64,000 bases of DNA, from NCBI GenBank assembly GCA_016201205.1, contig JACQDF010000169.1, forward strand, positions 1 to 64,000, given 5' to 3'. How positions within the stretch are numbered: the stretch's first letter is position 1; every line of letters starts with the position of its first letter. Both the position numbers and the translations under genes were made by a program. Shown one piece after another: positions 40,927-49,523 of this stretch. The notes beneath the pieces are model-generated. The model saw only the letters and a program-made list of their open reading frames with translations, was not told where the DNA came from and did not search any database. This stretch comes from Acidobacteriota bacterium. Lineage in GTDB: Bacteria; Acidobacteriota; Terriglobia; Bryobacterales; Bryobacteraceae.

Positions 40927-41910
40927 TCACCTCAGGAACAGACGGTCGGCGTTGGAGCCGTGGATGCGCACGTGACACGTGGTGCAGTTCTGGTAGCGCG
41001 GATTGCGCATGTCGTGTGAGGGAGACTGAATGGTGATGCCGTCGCCTTGCCGGCCGAAGCCGCCGGCGCCGGTGTGGCATTCCAGGCAGGTGGTGAACAC
41101 GGCGGGCCTTCGCAGCAGCCTGGCGTTGGCCGAGCCGTGCGGCTGGTGGCAGGACTCGCAGCCGTCGATGCGCACCGCGGGATGCTCGAAGGCGAACGGA
41201 CCACGCTTGTCGCTATGGCACTTCAGGCACGGCTCTTCGTTGGCCAGTGCGTGAATCACCATGCGCGGCCGAAGGCCCATGCGCCAGCTAGCCGCCGGGG
41301 CGCCGTGCGGATTGTGGCAATCCGTGCAGTTCATGAAGCCCTCGTTGACACGGTGCTTGAACGGCATCGAGAACTGCGCGCGGACTCCGCCGTGACAGCT
41401 ATAGCAAAGTTCCACCTGCTGCCGGGCAAGCAGGAATTTGGCGGCGGGCGATTTGTGAATCGAGTGACAACTGTTGCAGGCGATATCAGCTTCCGAATGC
41501 GAAGAGCGGCGGATGTCGGCGCGAGAGAAGTCTTTGCCGTGGCAGCCAAGACAGGTGTCCAGCGCCTGGCGCGGAGTCAGCAGCGAGAAGGCCGACGGGA
41601 TCGTCGTGCGGTCACCGCGCGCTTCGACATGGGCCTTGGCTGCGCCATGGCAGCCCTCGCAGCCGGTGCGCTCGAGCGGCAGGTTTCCCGCAGCCAGGCT
41701 CTTGTAATGCGGGTTGCGGAAGAAGTTCTGCCAAACATCCGGGTGGCAGAATTTGCAAACGGCGCTGCCGACCCAGCCGCCAGGCCGGGCGGCGGCGACC
41801 GCATCGGCAAGCGGTTTCGGCAGTTGGGACGGCTGGCTTTGCGCAAAAACAGAGGCAAGCCCGCCGGCCACACAGACAAAGATTCGCAGCTCCACTCCCA
41901 CCATGATCAC
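40927..41910 (-). CDS. Decaheme c-type cytochrome, DmsE/MtrA-like
   Basis: This 327-residue exported protein (signal about 1-24) has ten CxxCH heme-binding motifs: CKFCH, CEGCH, CLGCH, CNSCH, CYSCH, CTDCH, CLKCH, CESCH, CLECH and CTTCH. The spacing and length fit DmsE/MtrA decahemes, which form a heme wire through the outer membrane inside an MtrB-type porin. It needs the cytochrome c maturation system and Sec export, neither of which is in this window. It is followed at once by the barrel gene and then a small membrane protein. No outer-face cytochrome (MtrC/OmcA-like) or inner-membrane quinol oxidase is encoded nearby. Confidence 0.93.
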   Translation of the reverse strand: MIMVGVELRIFVCVAGGLASVFAQSQPSQLPKPLADAVAAARPGGWVGSAVCKFCHPDVWQNFFRNPHYKSLAAGNLPLERTGCEGCHGAAKAHVEARGDRTTIPSAFSLLTPRQALDTCLGCHGKDFSRADIRRSSHSEADIACNSCHSIHKSPAAKFLLARQQVELCYSCHGGVRAQFSMPFKHRVNEGFMNCTDCHNPHGAPAASWRMGLRPRMVIHALANEEPCLKCHSDKRGPFAFEHPAVRIDGCESCHQPHGSANARLLRRPAVFTTCLECHTGAGGFGRQGDGITIQSPSHDMRNPRYQNCTTCHVRIHGSNADRLFLR

Positions 41911-41926
41911 TATCTTACGACTTTCG

Positions 41927-41944
41927 GGCGGAGCGGCTTCCGCC
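41927..41944 (-). terminator. Possible weak terminator hairpin after the small barrel gene
   Basis: GGCGGA and TCCGCC form a 6-bp stem just past the stop of the 213-residue barrel gene and 16 bases before the cytochrome start. No T-run follows, so it may be a pause or processing site instead. Confidence 0.3.
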
Positions 41945-41950
41945 TGTTCG

Positions 41951-42592
41951 TCAGAACACGTAGGCTATGCCGAACATCGGCACGAAGTTATGCAGCCAGC
42001 CGGAGACGGAGGAGTTGCGATTCGGCTGGATCATCTTGGCCGGCACCGGCGACATGTAGTCGCGGAACTCGAAACGAATCGAGGCCTTCTGTCCGACACG
42101 GAACTTGACGCCGAGGCCGGCGGACACCAGTGCAGTGATCTCGTTCGTCTTGGTGAGCAGGGCGAACTCGGAGAGTGGCTGGGTGATGGATTCCGGTCCG
42201 ATTCCGCGATAGTATTTCGTCCCCGCCCCGAAAGCAACGTATGGACGCGCCGCATGGCCGGACGGGCTGAAATGAAGCAGAAAGTCATAGTGGATGACGT
42301 GAGCTTGCGCGCCGAAGGAGGCCTTTGTGCCTCCGGATCTCAGCTCCGCGTTGTTCCTCATAAAGGTGTAGCGGACTTCCCCTCCCCAGTAGCGGCCCAT
42401 GGTTTGGGACGCCACGAACCCGGCCGCGAAGCTGGATCCGAATCCTGCTTCCGCCGTGCCGCTGGAACGCCTGACATCGGCCGCGGTATAGAAGGAGCCT
42501 CCACCGACTGCCCCGACTTCCCACTTCTGCGCGGAGGCCGTAAACGGAACCAGACTCACGGCAGAAACCAGAATCACTCTCAGTGCTTTCAT
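41951..42592 (-). CDS. Small outer-membrane beta-barrel protein (OmpA/OmpW-size)
   Basis: This 213-residue protein has a clear signal peptide (about 1-22, cleavage near TASAQ). Amphipathic strands follow (KWEVGAVGGGSFY, YWGGEVRYTFMRN, AHVIHYDFLLHFSP, RPYVAFGAGTKYYRG, VSAGLGVKFRVG, ASIRFEFRDYM), ending in FGIAYVF with a terminal Phe. The size suits an eight-stranded barrel. It lies 40 bases upstream of the decaheme cytochrome gene on the same strand and may belong to the same unit. It has no heme motif. Its function is otherwise unknown. Confidence 0.78.
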   Translation of the reverse strand: MKALRVILVSAVSLVPFTASAQKWEVGAVGGGSFYTAADVRRSSGTAEAGFGSSFAAGFVASQTMGRYWGGEVRYTFMRNNAELRSGGTKASFGAQAHVIHYDFLLHFSPSGHAARPYVAFGAGTKYYRGIGPESITQPLSEFALLTKTNEITALVSAGLGVKFRVGQKASIRFEFRDYMSPVPAKMIQPNRNSSVSGWLHNFVPMFGIAYVF

Positions 42593-42770
42593 CGTCTTGT
42601 CCTTTCCATGCCGGTCCCATTCTCGAGAAGGCCGACCGGCCCGAGGTTCTCTCTCCGGAGCCTGGCCTCTTCTTCAGTGAAGTCCGGCCAGACTCCGGGC
42701 ATCTATCTTCAGCACCCTCTGTTGCTGGCGGCGAGAAGCGCAACGCTTGAAGCCGCGGTGGTTGAAACTC

Positions 42771-45700
42771 TTACTCCACAACCCGGATGGTTAGCGTGGT
42801 GGAGCTGGATCCTTGCGAGACAGACAGCGGTTGGTCGAGCCCGATGGGCACCTGCTGCGGCACGCGGGCGTTGATCTGGTACACGCCGATCGAGCCCGGC
42901 GTGAGGCCGGCGAATTCAACCGGCAGCTCGACGCCGCCGATGGAAACCGTCGGAGGAACAACCACCGAAACCGGTGGGTCACCGGGGGCGGGCACGCCGG
43001 CCTCCACTGAAGGCGATGTGCGGCCCAGGCCCGTCAGATAAATGGTGATGTGGTCTCCACGGTGCACCGGGTTGGTGAGCGTCACCAGCAAGCCGTTGGA
43101 AGCTCGGAACACAGCCGGCAGATCCCGCTGGGTCCCGGCCGTGCCGTTGCGGAACACGCTGGGAGCCGCGGCCAGAATCGTGATATTGAAGTTGTCACTG
43201 ACTCCGCCGGGTGTGCGCAAAACCATGGTCACATTGCCGTCCACCTGGAACGGCAACTGGCCATTGATCTGCGTCGGGGAGACAAAGATGACCGGAACAG
43301 GAACGCCGTTCACCGTCAGGCAGCTCTCGCCGAGCGCCGTCGGCAATGGCATCTGCTGGGTGGCCTGGTTGATGGGGCTCAGGTCCGCGCCATAGATGTA
43401 CACCAGGCTGCCGTTAGCGACTCCGGACGTTTGATCGGCTGCGTTCACCACCCGCTCGATGCGCGGGATGGCGGTGGCGGCGTCATAGTTCCAGGGCAGC
43501 ACGGTAAAGCCGGAAGTGGTCAGGTTGATCACCGCGGTGCGGTTGTAAAGCGGAGCGACGGTGCGGGTGAACACCTGCTGCCAGGCCTGGGTTGTGCCTG
43601 GGCTTTGGCCTGGCGCGCTGGACTGGGCGAGGATCGGCGCTTCCACCAGCCGGGTGGACTTGGCCAGACCGGTCGTAGTGACGCGCTGAATCACACCGGG
43701 GCTCGACGCATCCGGAGCCGTGGTGCGAAATGCGCCCTGATCAAAGAAAGCAAAGCCGGAGCTTTTTCCGGTGCCGCTCTCAAACTGCGCCACCGGAACC
43801 AGCGATGCGTTCAGCATCGCGGAGCCGATCACGAACTGGCTGAAGCTGGAAGCGGCGTAGGCGCCCGAGAGCGATGAGAAATCCTTGCGGGAGACGGTGA
43901 ACGTGTCCGCGTTGGCGTCATACAGATAGACTTTCCCGTCCGCCTGGGCAGCCAGAATGGCGCCACCGTTGGGCGCTGCCACCAGCACGGTGTTGATATC
44001 GATGTTGTTCTCGAATACACCAAGCGTCGGCAGCTCGGTGGCGATGCGCGCCAGCAAATCCACCCGCGAGATCTTGTGGATCGGGCCCGCAACGCGGCTG
44101 GCGGCGAGGATCGCCCTTCCGCTGACGGCGATGGAACGAGGATAGTGGCCGCTCGGCATGCGGATGGGCAGCGACTCTTCGAGCGTCTCCAGATCGTAGA
44201 CGCGAATCAACTGGGCATTGTCATGACCCACCATCAGGTACCGGCGGTCAAAGGTAACCGCCATCTGCGTGGGCGTATTGGCGGTGCGGAAAGTGGCGAT
44301 CTGTGTCTGGGTCGAGCCGTCGAATACCAGAACCTGGTTGGTGTCCTGGCGAAGCACGTAGAACCGGTCGCGCACGGGATCGTTCAGCAGATCCACCAGC
44401 GTGCCGGACACGTTGACGACCGAGCCGCGCTGGTCGGGCTCCCGGTTGTTGACGAGCACCCGGATCGATTTCGGCAGGTTCACGCCGCGCGTGGTGGCGA
44501 CTTCAATGGTCGCCGTCACCGTGCCCTTCTGATTCTGGAAGGCGCTCGGGTCCACGTTGATGCGGATGGTGGCCGGCGTGACACCGCTTGATGGCGTCAC
44601 CGAGACTCCAGATGTGCTGACTTTCAGCGTGAAATCGGTGTTCGCCCCGCTCGGGTCAATGAGAGTCACTTCCTGAGAGGAGACGCGCTTATCGCAGAAG
44701 TTGCCGCGGAACACGACGTCTTCTTTGGTGGCGAGGACGCGCGGTGCACGGTTGACGTCGCCGACCGGCACGATCAGAATGCCGCTGTCGGAGATGCCGT
44801 AGAGGATGCTCGAGTCCGAATTGAGGACCGCTTTGCCGGCGAAATTCTCGGCAAGAGAAAGCTTCTCGCGTACGGCGAGGTTGTCGGCATCGAGAACCTG
44901 AAGCACCGGCGGTTGCGCTGTGGTCTGCTGTTGGCTACTGCTGGCGGCAAACTGTGCGTAGATCAGACCGCGCGCATTGTCAAAGACGTGAGTGCCGATG
45001 TTGAAGCTGCCGGCAGCCAGCGGAAACTGGTTGACGCCGAGGTCGAGCCGGCGGTCGTGCATGGCCCATCCCGTCATGTGCAGCGAGCCGTCGTAGTTGA
45101 CACTGACGACACGGGGACCGGGGGGCGGCGACCAGGTCCAGAAGACGGCGTAGATGCGGCGCGTGGTGACGTTGTAGGAGAATTCGAGCGTCACGCTGGA
45201 GCCGCCACTCGAACCTCCGGCCGCGGCCGAACCGTAGATCCATAGCCCGTCCCCGCTGGCGGCCATCGAGGCAGCCACGATGTTGGACGGGAAATTGGCC
45301 AGCGGCTGCGGCAAACTCGCCGTGGTGAGCCCGGTGATCGATGCGAGCGCCGCTGTGTTGCCCGTCACCGGATCAAACGACAAAAACTCCGTCGCTGTGG
45401 CCACCAGCGCGCGGTTGTCCAGGCCGAAAGCGACACCGAGAGGGGGGCTTCCAAGCACATAGGACTGGCGGCTGTTGGCCGACAGGTCAATGACCGTCAA
45501 CCCGTTGCCCGACGAGTTGGGCGGCTGGAAGTTGCCGTAGTGAGTAACCACCAGGTAACGGCCATCGGGGCTCAGGGCAAGCGAAGAAGGCTGCGCTGCG
45601 ACATTGATCGAGGTCTGGATACTGCCGTCGCTGAGCGACATGACTTCGATGCGATTAGCCGTGAAATTTGCTACGTAGAGGACACCTCTGGCTTCGTCCA

Positions 45701-45839
45701 GAACGAGGTCCGAGGCGAGTCCGCCGATGGCCACGGCGCGGCCGATCGTGCCGCCAAAGACCGTCCCCGGCGCCACCATGAGAACAGCCAGGCCGGCAAC
45801 GGCCTGGAGCGTCTTCCACCGATTGATCCGCTGTTTCAT
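42771..45839 (-). CDS. Large secreted propeller protein with C-terminal TIGR03437-type domain
   Basis: This 1022-residue protein has a signal peptide (about 12-30, AGLAVLMVAPGTVFGG). Residues about 35-370 form a YVTN/lactonase-like propeller (for example VYVANFTANRIEVMSL-type and SLALSPDGRYLVVTHYG). A BACON-like sandwich (about 400-480) follows, then a second propeller (about 480-790). The last ~220 residues (from VVNAADQTSGVANGSLVYIYG) form the TIGR03437 domain, described mainly in Solibacter. It carries text such as VPVIFVSPTQINGQLPFQV and HRGDHITIYLTGLGRTSP. The protein is probably exported to the cell surface, perhaps for adhesion. The function is unknown. Confidence 0.85.
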   Translation of the reverse strand: MKQRINRWKTLQAVAGLAVLMVAPGTVFGGTIGRAVAIGGLASDLVLDEARGVLYVANFTANRIEVMSLSDGSIQTSINVAAQPSSLALSPDGRYLVVTHYGNFQPPNSSGNGLTVIDLSANSRQSYVLGSPPLGVAFGLDNRALVATATEFLSFDPVTGNTAALASITGLTTASLPQPLANFPSNIVAASMAASGDGLWIYGSAAAGGSSGGSSVTLEFSYNVTTRRIYAVFWTWSPPPGPRVVSVNYDGSLHMTGWAMHDRRLDLGVNQFPLAAGSFNIGTHVFDNARGLIYAQFAASSSQQQTTAQPPVLQVLDADNLAVREKLSLAENFAGKAVLNSDSSILYGISDSGILIVPVGDVNRAPRVLATKEDVVFRGNFCDKRVSSQEVTLIDPSGANTDFTLKVSTSGVSVTPSSGVTPATIRINVDPSAFQNQKGTVTATIEVATTRGVNLPKSIRVLVNNREPDQRGSVVNVSGTLVDLLNDPVRDRFYVLRQDTNQVLVFDGSTQTQIATFRTANTPTQMAVTFDRRYLMVGHDNAQLIRVYDLETLEESLPIRMPSGHYPRSIAVSGRAILAASRVAGPIHKISRVDLLARIATELPTLGVFENNIDINTVLVAAPNGGAILAAQADGKVYLYDANADTFTVSRKDFSSLSGAYAASSFSQFVIGSAMLNASLVPVAQFESGTGKSSGFAFFDQGAFRTTAPDASSPGVIQRVTTTGLAKSTRLVEAPILAQSSAPGQSPGTTQAWQQVFTRTVAPLYNRTAVINLTTSGFTVLPWNYDAATAIPRIERVVNAADQTSGVANGSLVYIYGADLSPINQATQQMPLPTALGESCLTVNGVPVPVIFVSPTQINGQLPFQVDGNVTMVLRTPGGVSDNFNITILAAAPSVFRNGTAGTQRDLPAVFRASNGLLVTLTNPVHRGDHITIYLTGLGRTSPSVEAGVPAPGDPPVSVVVPPTVSIGGVELPVEFAGLTPGSIGVYQINARVPQQVPIGLDQPLSVSQGSSSTTLTIRVVE

Positions 45840-45968
45840 AAAGCTTCACTCCGCTTTTCGATCTCTAAACTTCCTAACCGCCGGTGAATCCATTCACCGG
45901 CAACAAACAACCGGTCTCGCAGAGCCCGCCGCAGGCGGCAGGCGCCATCGGGCCAGGCTCCGCGCTCC

Positions 45969-46064
45969 CGTCTCTCCCTTTCGGTCCGTCTCTCCCTTTC
46001 GGTCCGTCTCTCCCTTTCGGTCCGTCTCTCCCTTTCGGTCCGTCTCTCCCTTTCGGTCCGTCTC
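45969..46064. repeat. 18-bp tandem repeat, five full copies
   Basis: The unit CGTCTCTCCCTTTCGGTC starts at 45969, 45987, 46005, 46023 and 46041, followed by a 6-base partial copy. The copies are identical by eye. They lie about 130-220 bases upstream of the TIGR03437 gene start and just downstream of the small Tad-linked peptide gene. One strand is pyrimidine-rich. Both strands stay open through the array, which I regard as a by-product of the 18-bp unit. Confidence 0.92.
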
Positions 46065-46084
46065 CGGGGTTCGTGATGGCCTGC

Positions 46085-46177
46085 CTATTCGGCGTTCTTC
46101 TTGCGACGCATCACGATCAGACCCAGGAACAGGACCGCCAGAACCGCACACACGATGCGAATCATCGAGGTATCCAT
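46085..46177 (-). CDS. 30-residue single-TM peptide at the end of the tad operon
   Basis: The frame from the ATG at 46177 encodes a polar start (MDTSMIR), a hydrophobic helix (about 8-24, IVCAVLAVLFLGLIVM) and a basic tail RRKKNAE. An AAGGAG ribosome-binding site lies about seven bases upstream of this ATG. A second in-frame ATG six bases earlier is too close to the site. It lies 83 bases after tadC on the same strand. It lacks the Gly-Glu processing site of Flp pilins, so it is not an obvious pilin. It could be a small accessory membrane peptide of the Tad system. Confidence 0.6.
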   Translation of the reverse strand: MDTSMIRIVCAVLAVLFLGLIVMRRKKNAE

Positions 46178-46204
46178 CGCCATTCTCCTTTCCCACTAGA
46201 TCCC

Positions 46205-46238
46205 GGCGGCGGCCGCCCCGGTCGGAGCGTTCGCCGCC
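46205..46238. repeat. Inverted repeat between tadC and the small peptide gene
   Basis: GGCGGCG (46205-46211) pairs with CGCCGCC (46232-46238), with a 20-base loop. It may limit read-through from tadC into the last gene. No T-run is present. Confidence 0.4.
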
Positions 46239-46259
46239 AGGCACAACAAAAGACCTTCG

Positions 46260-47180
46260 CTAGATGTTGTTCATCATGGGGAGCAGCTCCCGCATAATCT
46301 TCACAACCACCGGCCCGACCGTCACCACGAACAGCGACGGCAGAATGCAAAAAAAGATCGGAAACACCAGCTTCACGCCGAGCTTGGCGGCTTTTTCCTC
46401 GGCCACCTGCCGCGCCTGAACGCGCATGTAGTCGGCGTGCCCCCGCAGCGACTGGGCTACGCCGGTGCCGAAGCGGTCCGCCTGAATCAACACCGCAACC
46501 AGCTTCTTGAGATCATCGACCGCCGTCCGCTCCGCCATGTTGCGCAGAGCCTCGGCCCGGCGCTTGCCCGCCTTCAATTCGTAATTCACCAGCGCGTATT
46601 CCTCGCTGATCTCCGGGTGCGCGTGCTCGAGCTCTTTGGCCACCTGGAGAATCGCCTGGTCCAGACCCAGCCCCGACTCGACGCACACCACCATCAGGTC
46701 CAAGGCGTTCGGCAGCCCACGCCGGATCTGCTTCTGACGGCGGCGGGCTTTGAGGTTGACGAATTCGTTCGGTCCGAAGAAACCGAGGCCGATCGAGGCC
46801 AGCACACCCAGGAACTTGTTGCTCTGATCGGCTTCCGAGCGCGCCACGATCACGCCCATCCCCAACGGCAGCAGAACCGCCAGGGCAATCTTGGCGCCGT
46901 AGAGGATCGCCAGCGCATTGGGATGCCGGATGCCGGCGCGGATCAGACGCCGGTGCATCACGGTGACGTCTTTGGGCGATTGCGGCATCATCGAACCCAG
47001 CTTCTTGAGCAGGTCCCGGAACGCCAGGCTCGGATGGGTCGGCGGCGTGTCGTCGGCCACCACACCCACGCTGGTGACTCGCTCGATGGCCTCCTTGGGC
47101 CGCACCCACATCCTCAGCCCGGCCGCGCTGATGGCGACGGCCACGAGAAGAAAAATCACAAACGTCAGCAGGAGCGCCAT
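46260..47180 (-). CDS. tadC: TadC, type II/IV secretion F-family inner-membrane protein
   Basis: This 306-residue protein has an N-terminal TM helix (about 3-24), two central helices (about 95-115 and 118-138) and a C-terminal helix (about 275-298). Between them is the GspF/T2SSF cytoplasmic domain with typical text (LPNALDLMVVCVESGLGLDQAILQVAKEL and RFGTGVAQSLRGHADYMRVQRxxxAEEKAAKLGVKLVFPI-like). With TadB it forms the platform on which the CpaF ATPase drives Flp pilus assembly. It lies three bases after tadB. Confidence 0.92.
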   Translation of the reverse strand: MALLLTFVIFLLVAVAISAAGLRMWVRPKEAIERVTSVGVVADDTPPTHPSLAFRDLLKKLGSMMPQSPKDVTVMHRRLIRAGIRHPNALAILYGAKIALAVLLPLGMGVIVARSEADQSNKFLGVLASIGLGFFGPNEFVNLKARRRQKQIRRGLPNALDLMVVCVESGLGLDQAILQVAKELEHAHPEISEEYALVNYELKAGKRRAEALRNMAERTAVDDLKKLVAVLIQADRFGTGVAQSLRGHADYMRVQARQVAEEKAAKLGVKLVFPIFFCILPSLFVVTVGPVVVKIMRELLPMMNNI

Positions 47181-47183
47181 GGA

Positions 47184-48158
47184 TCAGACCTCGATAGAGA
47201 CAATTTTCCTGATGATGCCGTAGCCGATGAGTTGCAGAAGGATGGCCCCGCCGGCCATCATGTGCCCGAGTTCATCGGTGAAAAAGAAATTGGCGTACTC
47301 GGGATTCACGTAGAACATGATGGTGGCCACCCCGAGCGGAATCAGTGTCAGCGCGGTCCCGGTCATCCGTCCGTGCGCGCTCACCGCGCGGATGCGGCCG
47401 CGCAGCTTAAACCGCTCGCGGATGACGTAGGCCAGCTTGTCCAGAATCTCCGCCAGGTTGCCGCCGGTGCGTTTTTGCAGCAGCACGGCGGAAACAAAGA
47501 AGTGCACATCGAGCAGCGGAACGCGCTTGGCGAGCTTCAGCAGAGACGTATCCAGCGGCAGACCCAGGTTGTGCTCCTCGAACGTTCGCCGGAACTCGCT
47601 TGACAGCGGCTCCTGAAACTCGCGGTGGATCATCTCGAGGGACACCGAGAACGCGTGCCCGGCCCTCATCGACCGGGCCACAAACTCCAGGCTCTCGGGA
47701 AACAGCTCCTCGAACTTGTGCAACCGCGAAGCGCGCTTGCGCCTCACAAACAGGAACGGCAGCAAGCCAGTGATGGCGCCGGCAATCAGCGCGGCGCCGC
47801 GGAAATCGACGAAGAACCAGACGATCACGTAGCCCGCCAGAAAGCAGCCCAGGCAGGCGTGCACCAGCCGCGCCACATGCCACTTCAGGCCGGCCTGCTC
47901 GAGCATCGTCTGAAGCTTGTCGTGAACGTCATACTTTTGCAGCAGCCGGATGGTCACTTTGCCCGCGCTGCGGTCTTCCGTCCGGATGAGGTTCGCCGGA
48001 CCGGCCGCTTCCTTGGATTTCTTTTTCTTTTCCTTGCTGGTGCCCGCCAGCCGCTGGCGAATGCGGTCCATGTCTGCGTTCTTGAAGGCTCCGGAAAGCA
48101 GGTACCACACAGCCACCGAAGTGACCCAAACCAGCAGCAGGATAAGGACAAAACCCAT
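47184..48158 (-). CDS. tadB: TadB, type II/IV secretion F-family inner-membrane protein
   Basis: This 324-residue protein has the TadB layout: an N-terminal TM helix (about 1-20), a cytoplasmic lysine-rich stretch, and a helical pair near 105-140 (ACLGCFLAGYVIVWFF, then AALIAGAITGLLPFLFV). The T2SSF domain (LEFVARSMRAGHAFSVSLEMI and LLQKRTGGNLAEILDKLAYVIRERFKLRGRI) and a C-terminal TM pair follow. It follows cpaF by three bases and precedes tadC by three. The family assignment is firm from domain text and operon order. Confidence 0.93.
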   Translation of the reverse strand: MGFVLILLLVWVTSVAVWYLLSGAFKNADMDRIRQRLAGTSKEKKKKSKEAAGPANLIRTEDRSAGKVTIRLLQKYDVHDKLQTMLEQAGLKWHVARLVHACLGCFLAGYVIVWFFVDFRGAALIAGAITGLLPFLFVRRKRASRLHKFEELFPESLEFVARSMRAGHAFSVSLEMIHREFQEPLSSEFRRTFEEHNLGLPLDTSLLKLAKRVPLLDVHFFVSAVLLQKRTGGNLAEILDKLAYVIRERFKLRGRIRAVSAHGRMTGTALTLIPLGVATIMFYVNPEYANFFFTDELGHMMAGGAILLQLIGYGIIRKIVSIEV

Positions 48159-48161
48159 CGC

Positions 48162-49520
48162 CTAGACCTCCGCCACTTCGTCGAACAGATCCGGCCGCAG
48201 CCGGATGCCCGCGGCCAGCAGTTTCTCGTAGAACTTCGGCCGGATGCCGGTGGCTGCAAACCGGCCGACCACTTTGCCTTCCGGCGTCAGGCCGCGTTTT
48301 TCAAACACATAGATGTCTTGCAGCGTGACCACTTCGCCTTCCATGCCGGTGACTTCGGTCACGTTGATCACGCGGCGGGAGCCGTCGGAGAAACGCGAAG
48401 CCTGCACAAAGATATGCACCGCGCTGGCGATCTGCTGGCGGATGGAAATCAACTGCATGTTGGCGTTGGCCATCGACACCATCACCTCCATGCGCGAGAC
48501 CGCATCCCGGGGCGAGTTGGCGTGGATCGTGGTGAGCGAGCCGTCATGGCCGGTATTCATGGCCTGCAACATGTCCAGCGCTTCGCCGCCGCGGACTTCG
48601 CCGACCACAATGCGGTCCGGGCGCATGCGGAGGCTGTTGACGAGCAGCTCGCGCTGGCGAACGGCGCCCTGGCCCTCGAGGTTGGGCGGGCGCGTTTCCA
48701 GCCGCGCCACGTGCGGCTGCTTCAACTGCAGCTCGGCGGCGTCTTCGATGGTGACAATTCGTTCCTTGGGGCTGATGAAGAAACTGAGCGCGTTCAACAG
48801 CGTGGTCTTGCCGGCGCCGGTGCCGCCGGCGATCACCACATTCAGGCGCGCCTTGACGGCCGCTTCGAGCAGCTCCATCATGCCGGGCGTGAGCGCCCTT
48901 TTCTCGACCAGGTCCGCCGGCATGAGCTTGTCCTGGCTGAACCGGCGGATGGACATCAGCGGCCCGTCGACAGCCAGCGGCGGGATGATGGCGTTCACGC
49001 GCGAGCCATCCGCCAGACGGGCATCCACCATGGGCGTCGATTCGTCGATGCGGCGGCCCACCTGGGACACGATCTTGTCGATAATGCGCACCAGATGGGC
49101 GTCGTCGCGGAAAGTGACGCTGGTCAGCTCGAGTATTCCGCGCCGCTCGACGTAGACCTGCTTGTGGGTGTTGACCAGAATGTCGCTGATGGTCGGGTCC
49201 TGCAACAGCGGCTCCAGCGGCCCCAGTCCGAACACTTCATCGAGGACCTCTTCGCAAATCTGCTGCTTCTCGAGCGAGCTCAGCAGCGTGGGCTCGTTGT
49301 CGATCAGAGAGAACAGCGCCTGGCGGACTTCGCCGCGCACGCGCTGATTATCGATAGTGGCCAGCGCCTCCAGGTTGATCTTATCCAGCAGCTTGCGGTG
49401 GAGCGTGAATTTCAGCTCCTGGTACTCCGGCTTGAGCGCCGTCTTCGGACGGCCGGCGTTCTTGAGAAGCCGTTGTTCCCATGTCAGTTGCTGAGATTTG
49501 TGTTCCGTCGTTGGAAGCAT
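48162..49520 (-). CDS. cpaF: CpaF/TadA-type secretion ATPase
   Basis: This 452-residue protein is a GspE/VirB11-superfamily hexameric ATPase. It has an N-terminal helical domain, a PAS-like strand region ([25 protein letters not shown]), Walker [17 protein letters not shown], the Asp-box region [23 protein letters not shown], the Walker B segment [18 protein letters not shown] and the His-box [15 protein letters not shown]. It powers Flp pilus extension, and in Caulobacter possibly retraction. It is encoded between cpaE and tadB, three bases from each. All nucleotide-binding motifs look intact. Confidence 0.96.
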   Translation of the reverse strand: MLPTTEHKSQQLTWEQRLLKNAGRPKTALKPEYQELKFTLHRKLLDKINLEALATIDNQRVRGEVRQALFSLIDNEPTLLSSLEKQQICEEVLDEVFGLGPLEPLLQDPTISDILVNTHKQVYVERRGILELTSVTFRDDAHLVRIIDKIVSQVGRRIDESTPMVDARLADGSRVNAIIPPLAVDGPLMSIRRFSQDKLMPADLVEKRALTPGMMELLEAAVKARLNVVIAGGTGAGKTTLLNALSFFISPKERIVTIEDAAELQLKQPHVARLETRPPNLEGQGAVRQRELLVNSLRMRPDRIVVGEVRGGEALDMLQAMNTGHDGSLTTIHANSPRDAVSRMEVMVSMANANMQLISIRQQIASAVHIFVQASRFSDGSRRVINVTEVTGMEGEVVTLQDIYVFEKRGLTPEGKVVGRFAATGIRPKFYEKLLAAGIRLRPDLFDEVAEV

Positions 49521-49523
49521 GTC

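Noticed and set aside
45969..46064. A CRISPR array
   Set aside because: The units are direct 18-bp repeats without spacers, and no cas gene is present.
46085..46183. The small Tad-linked peptide as a Flp pilin
   Set aside because: It lacks a prepilin cleavage site and, at 30-32 residues, is shorter than known mature Flp pilins. It is kept only as a small membrane peptide.
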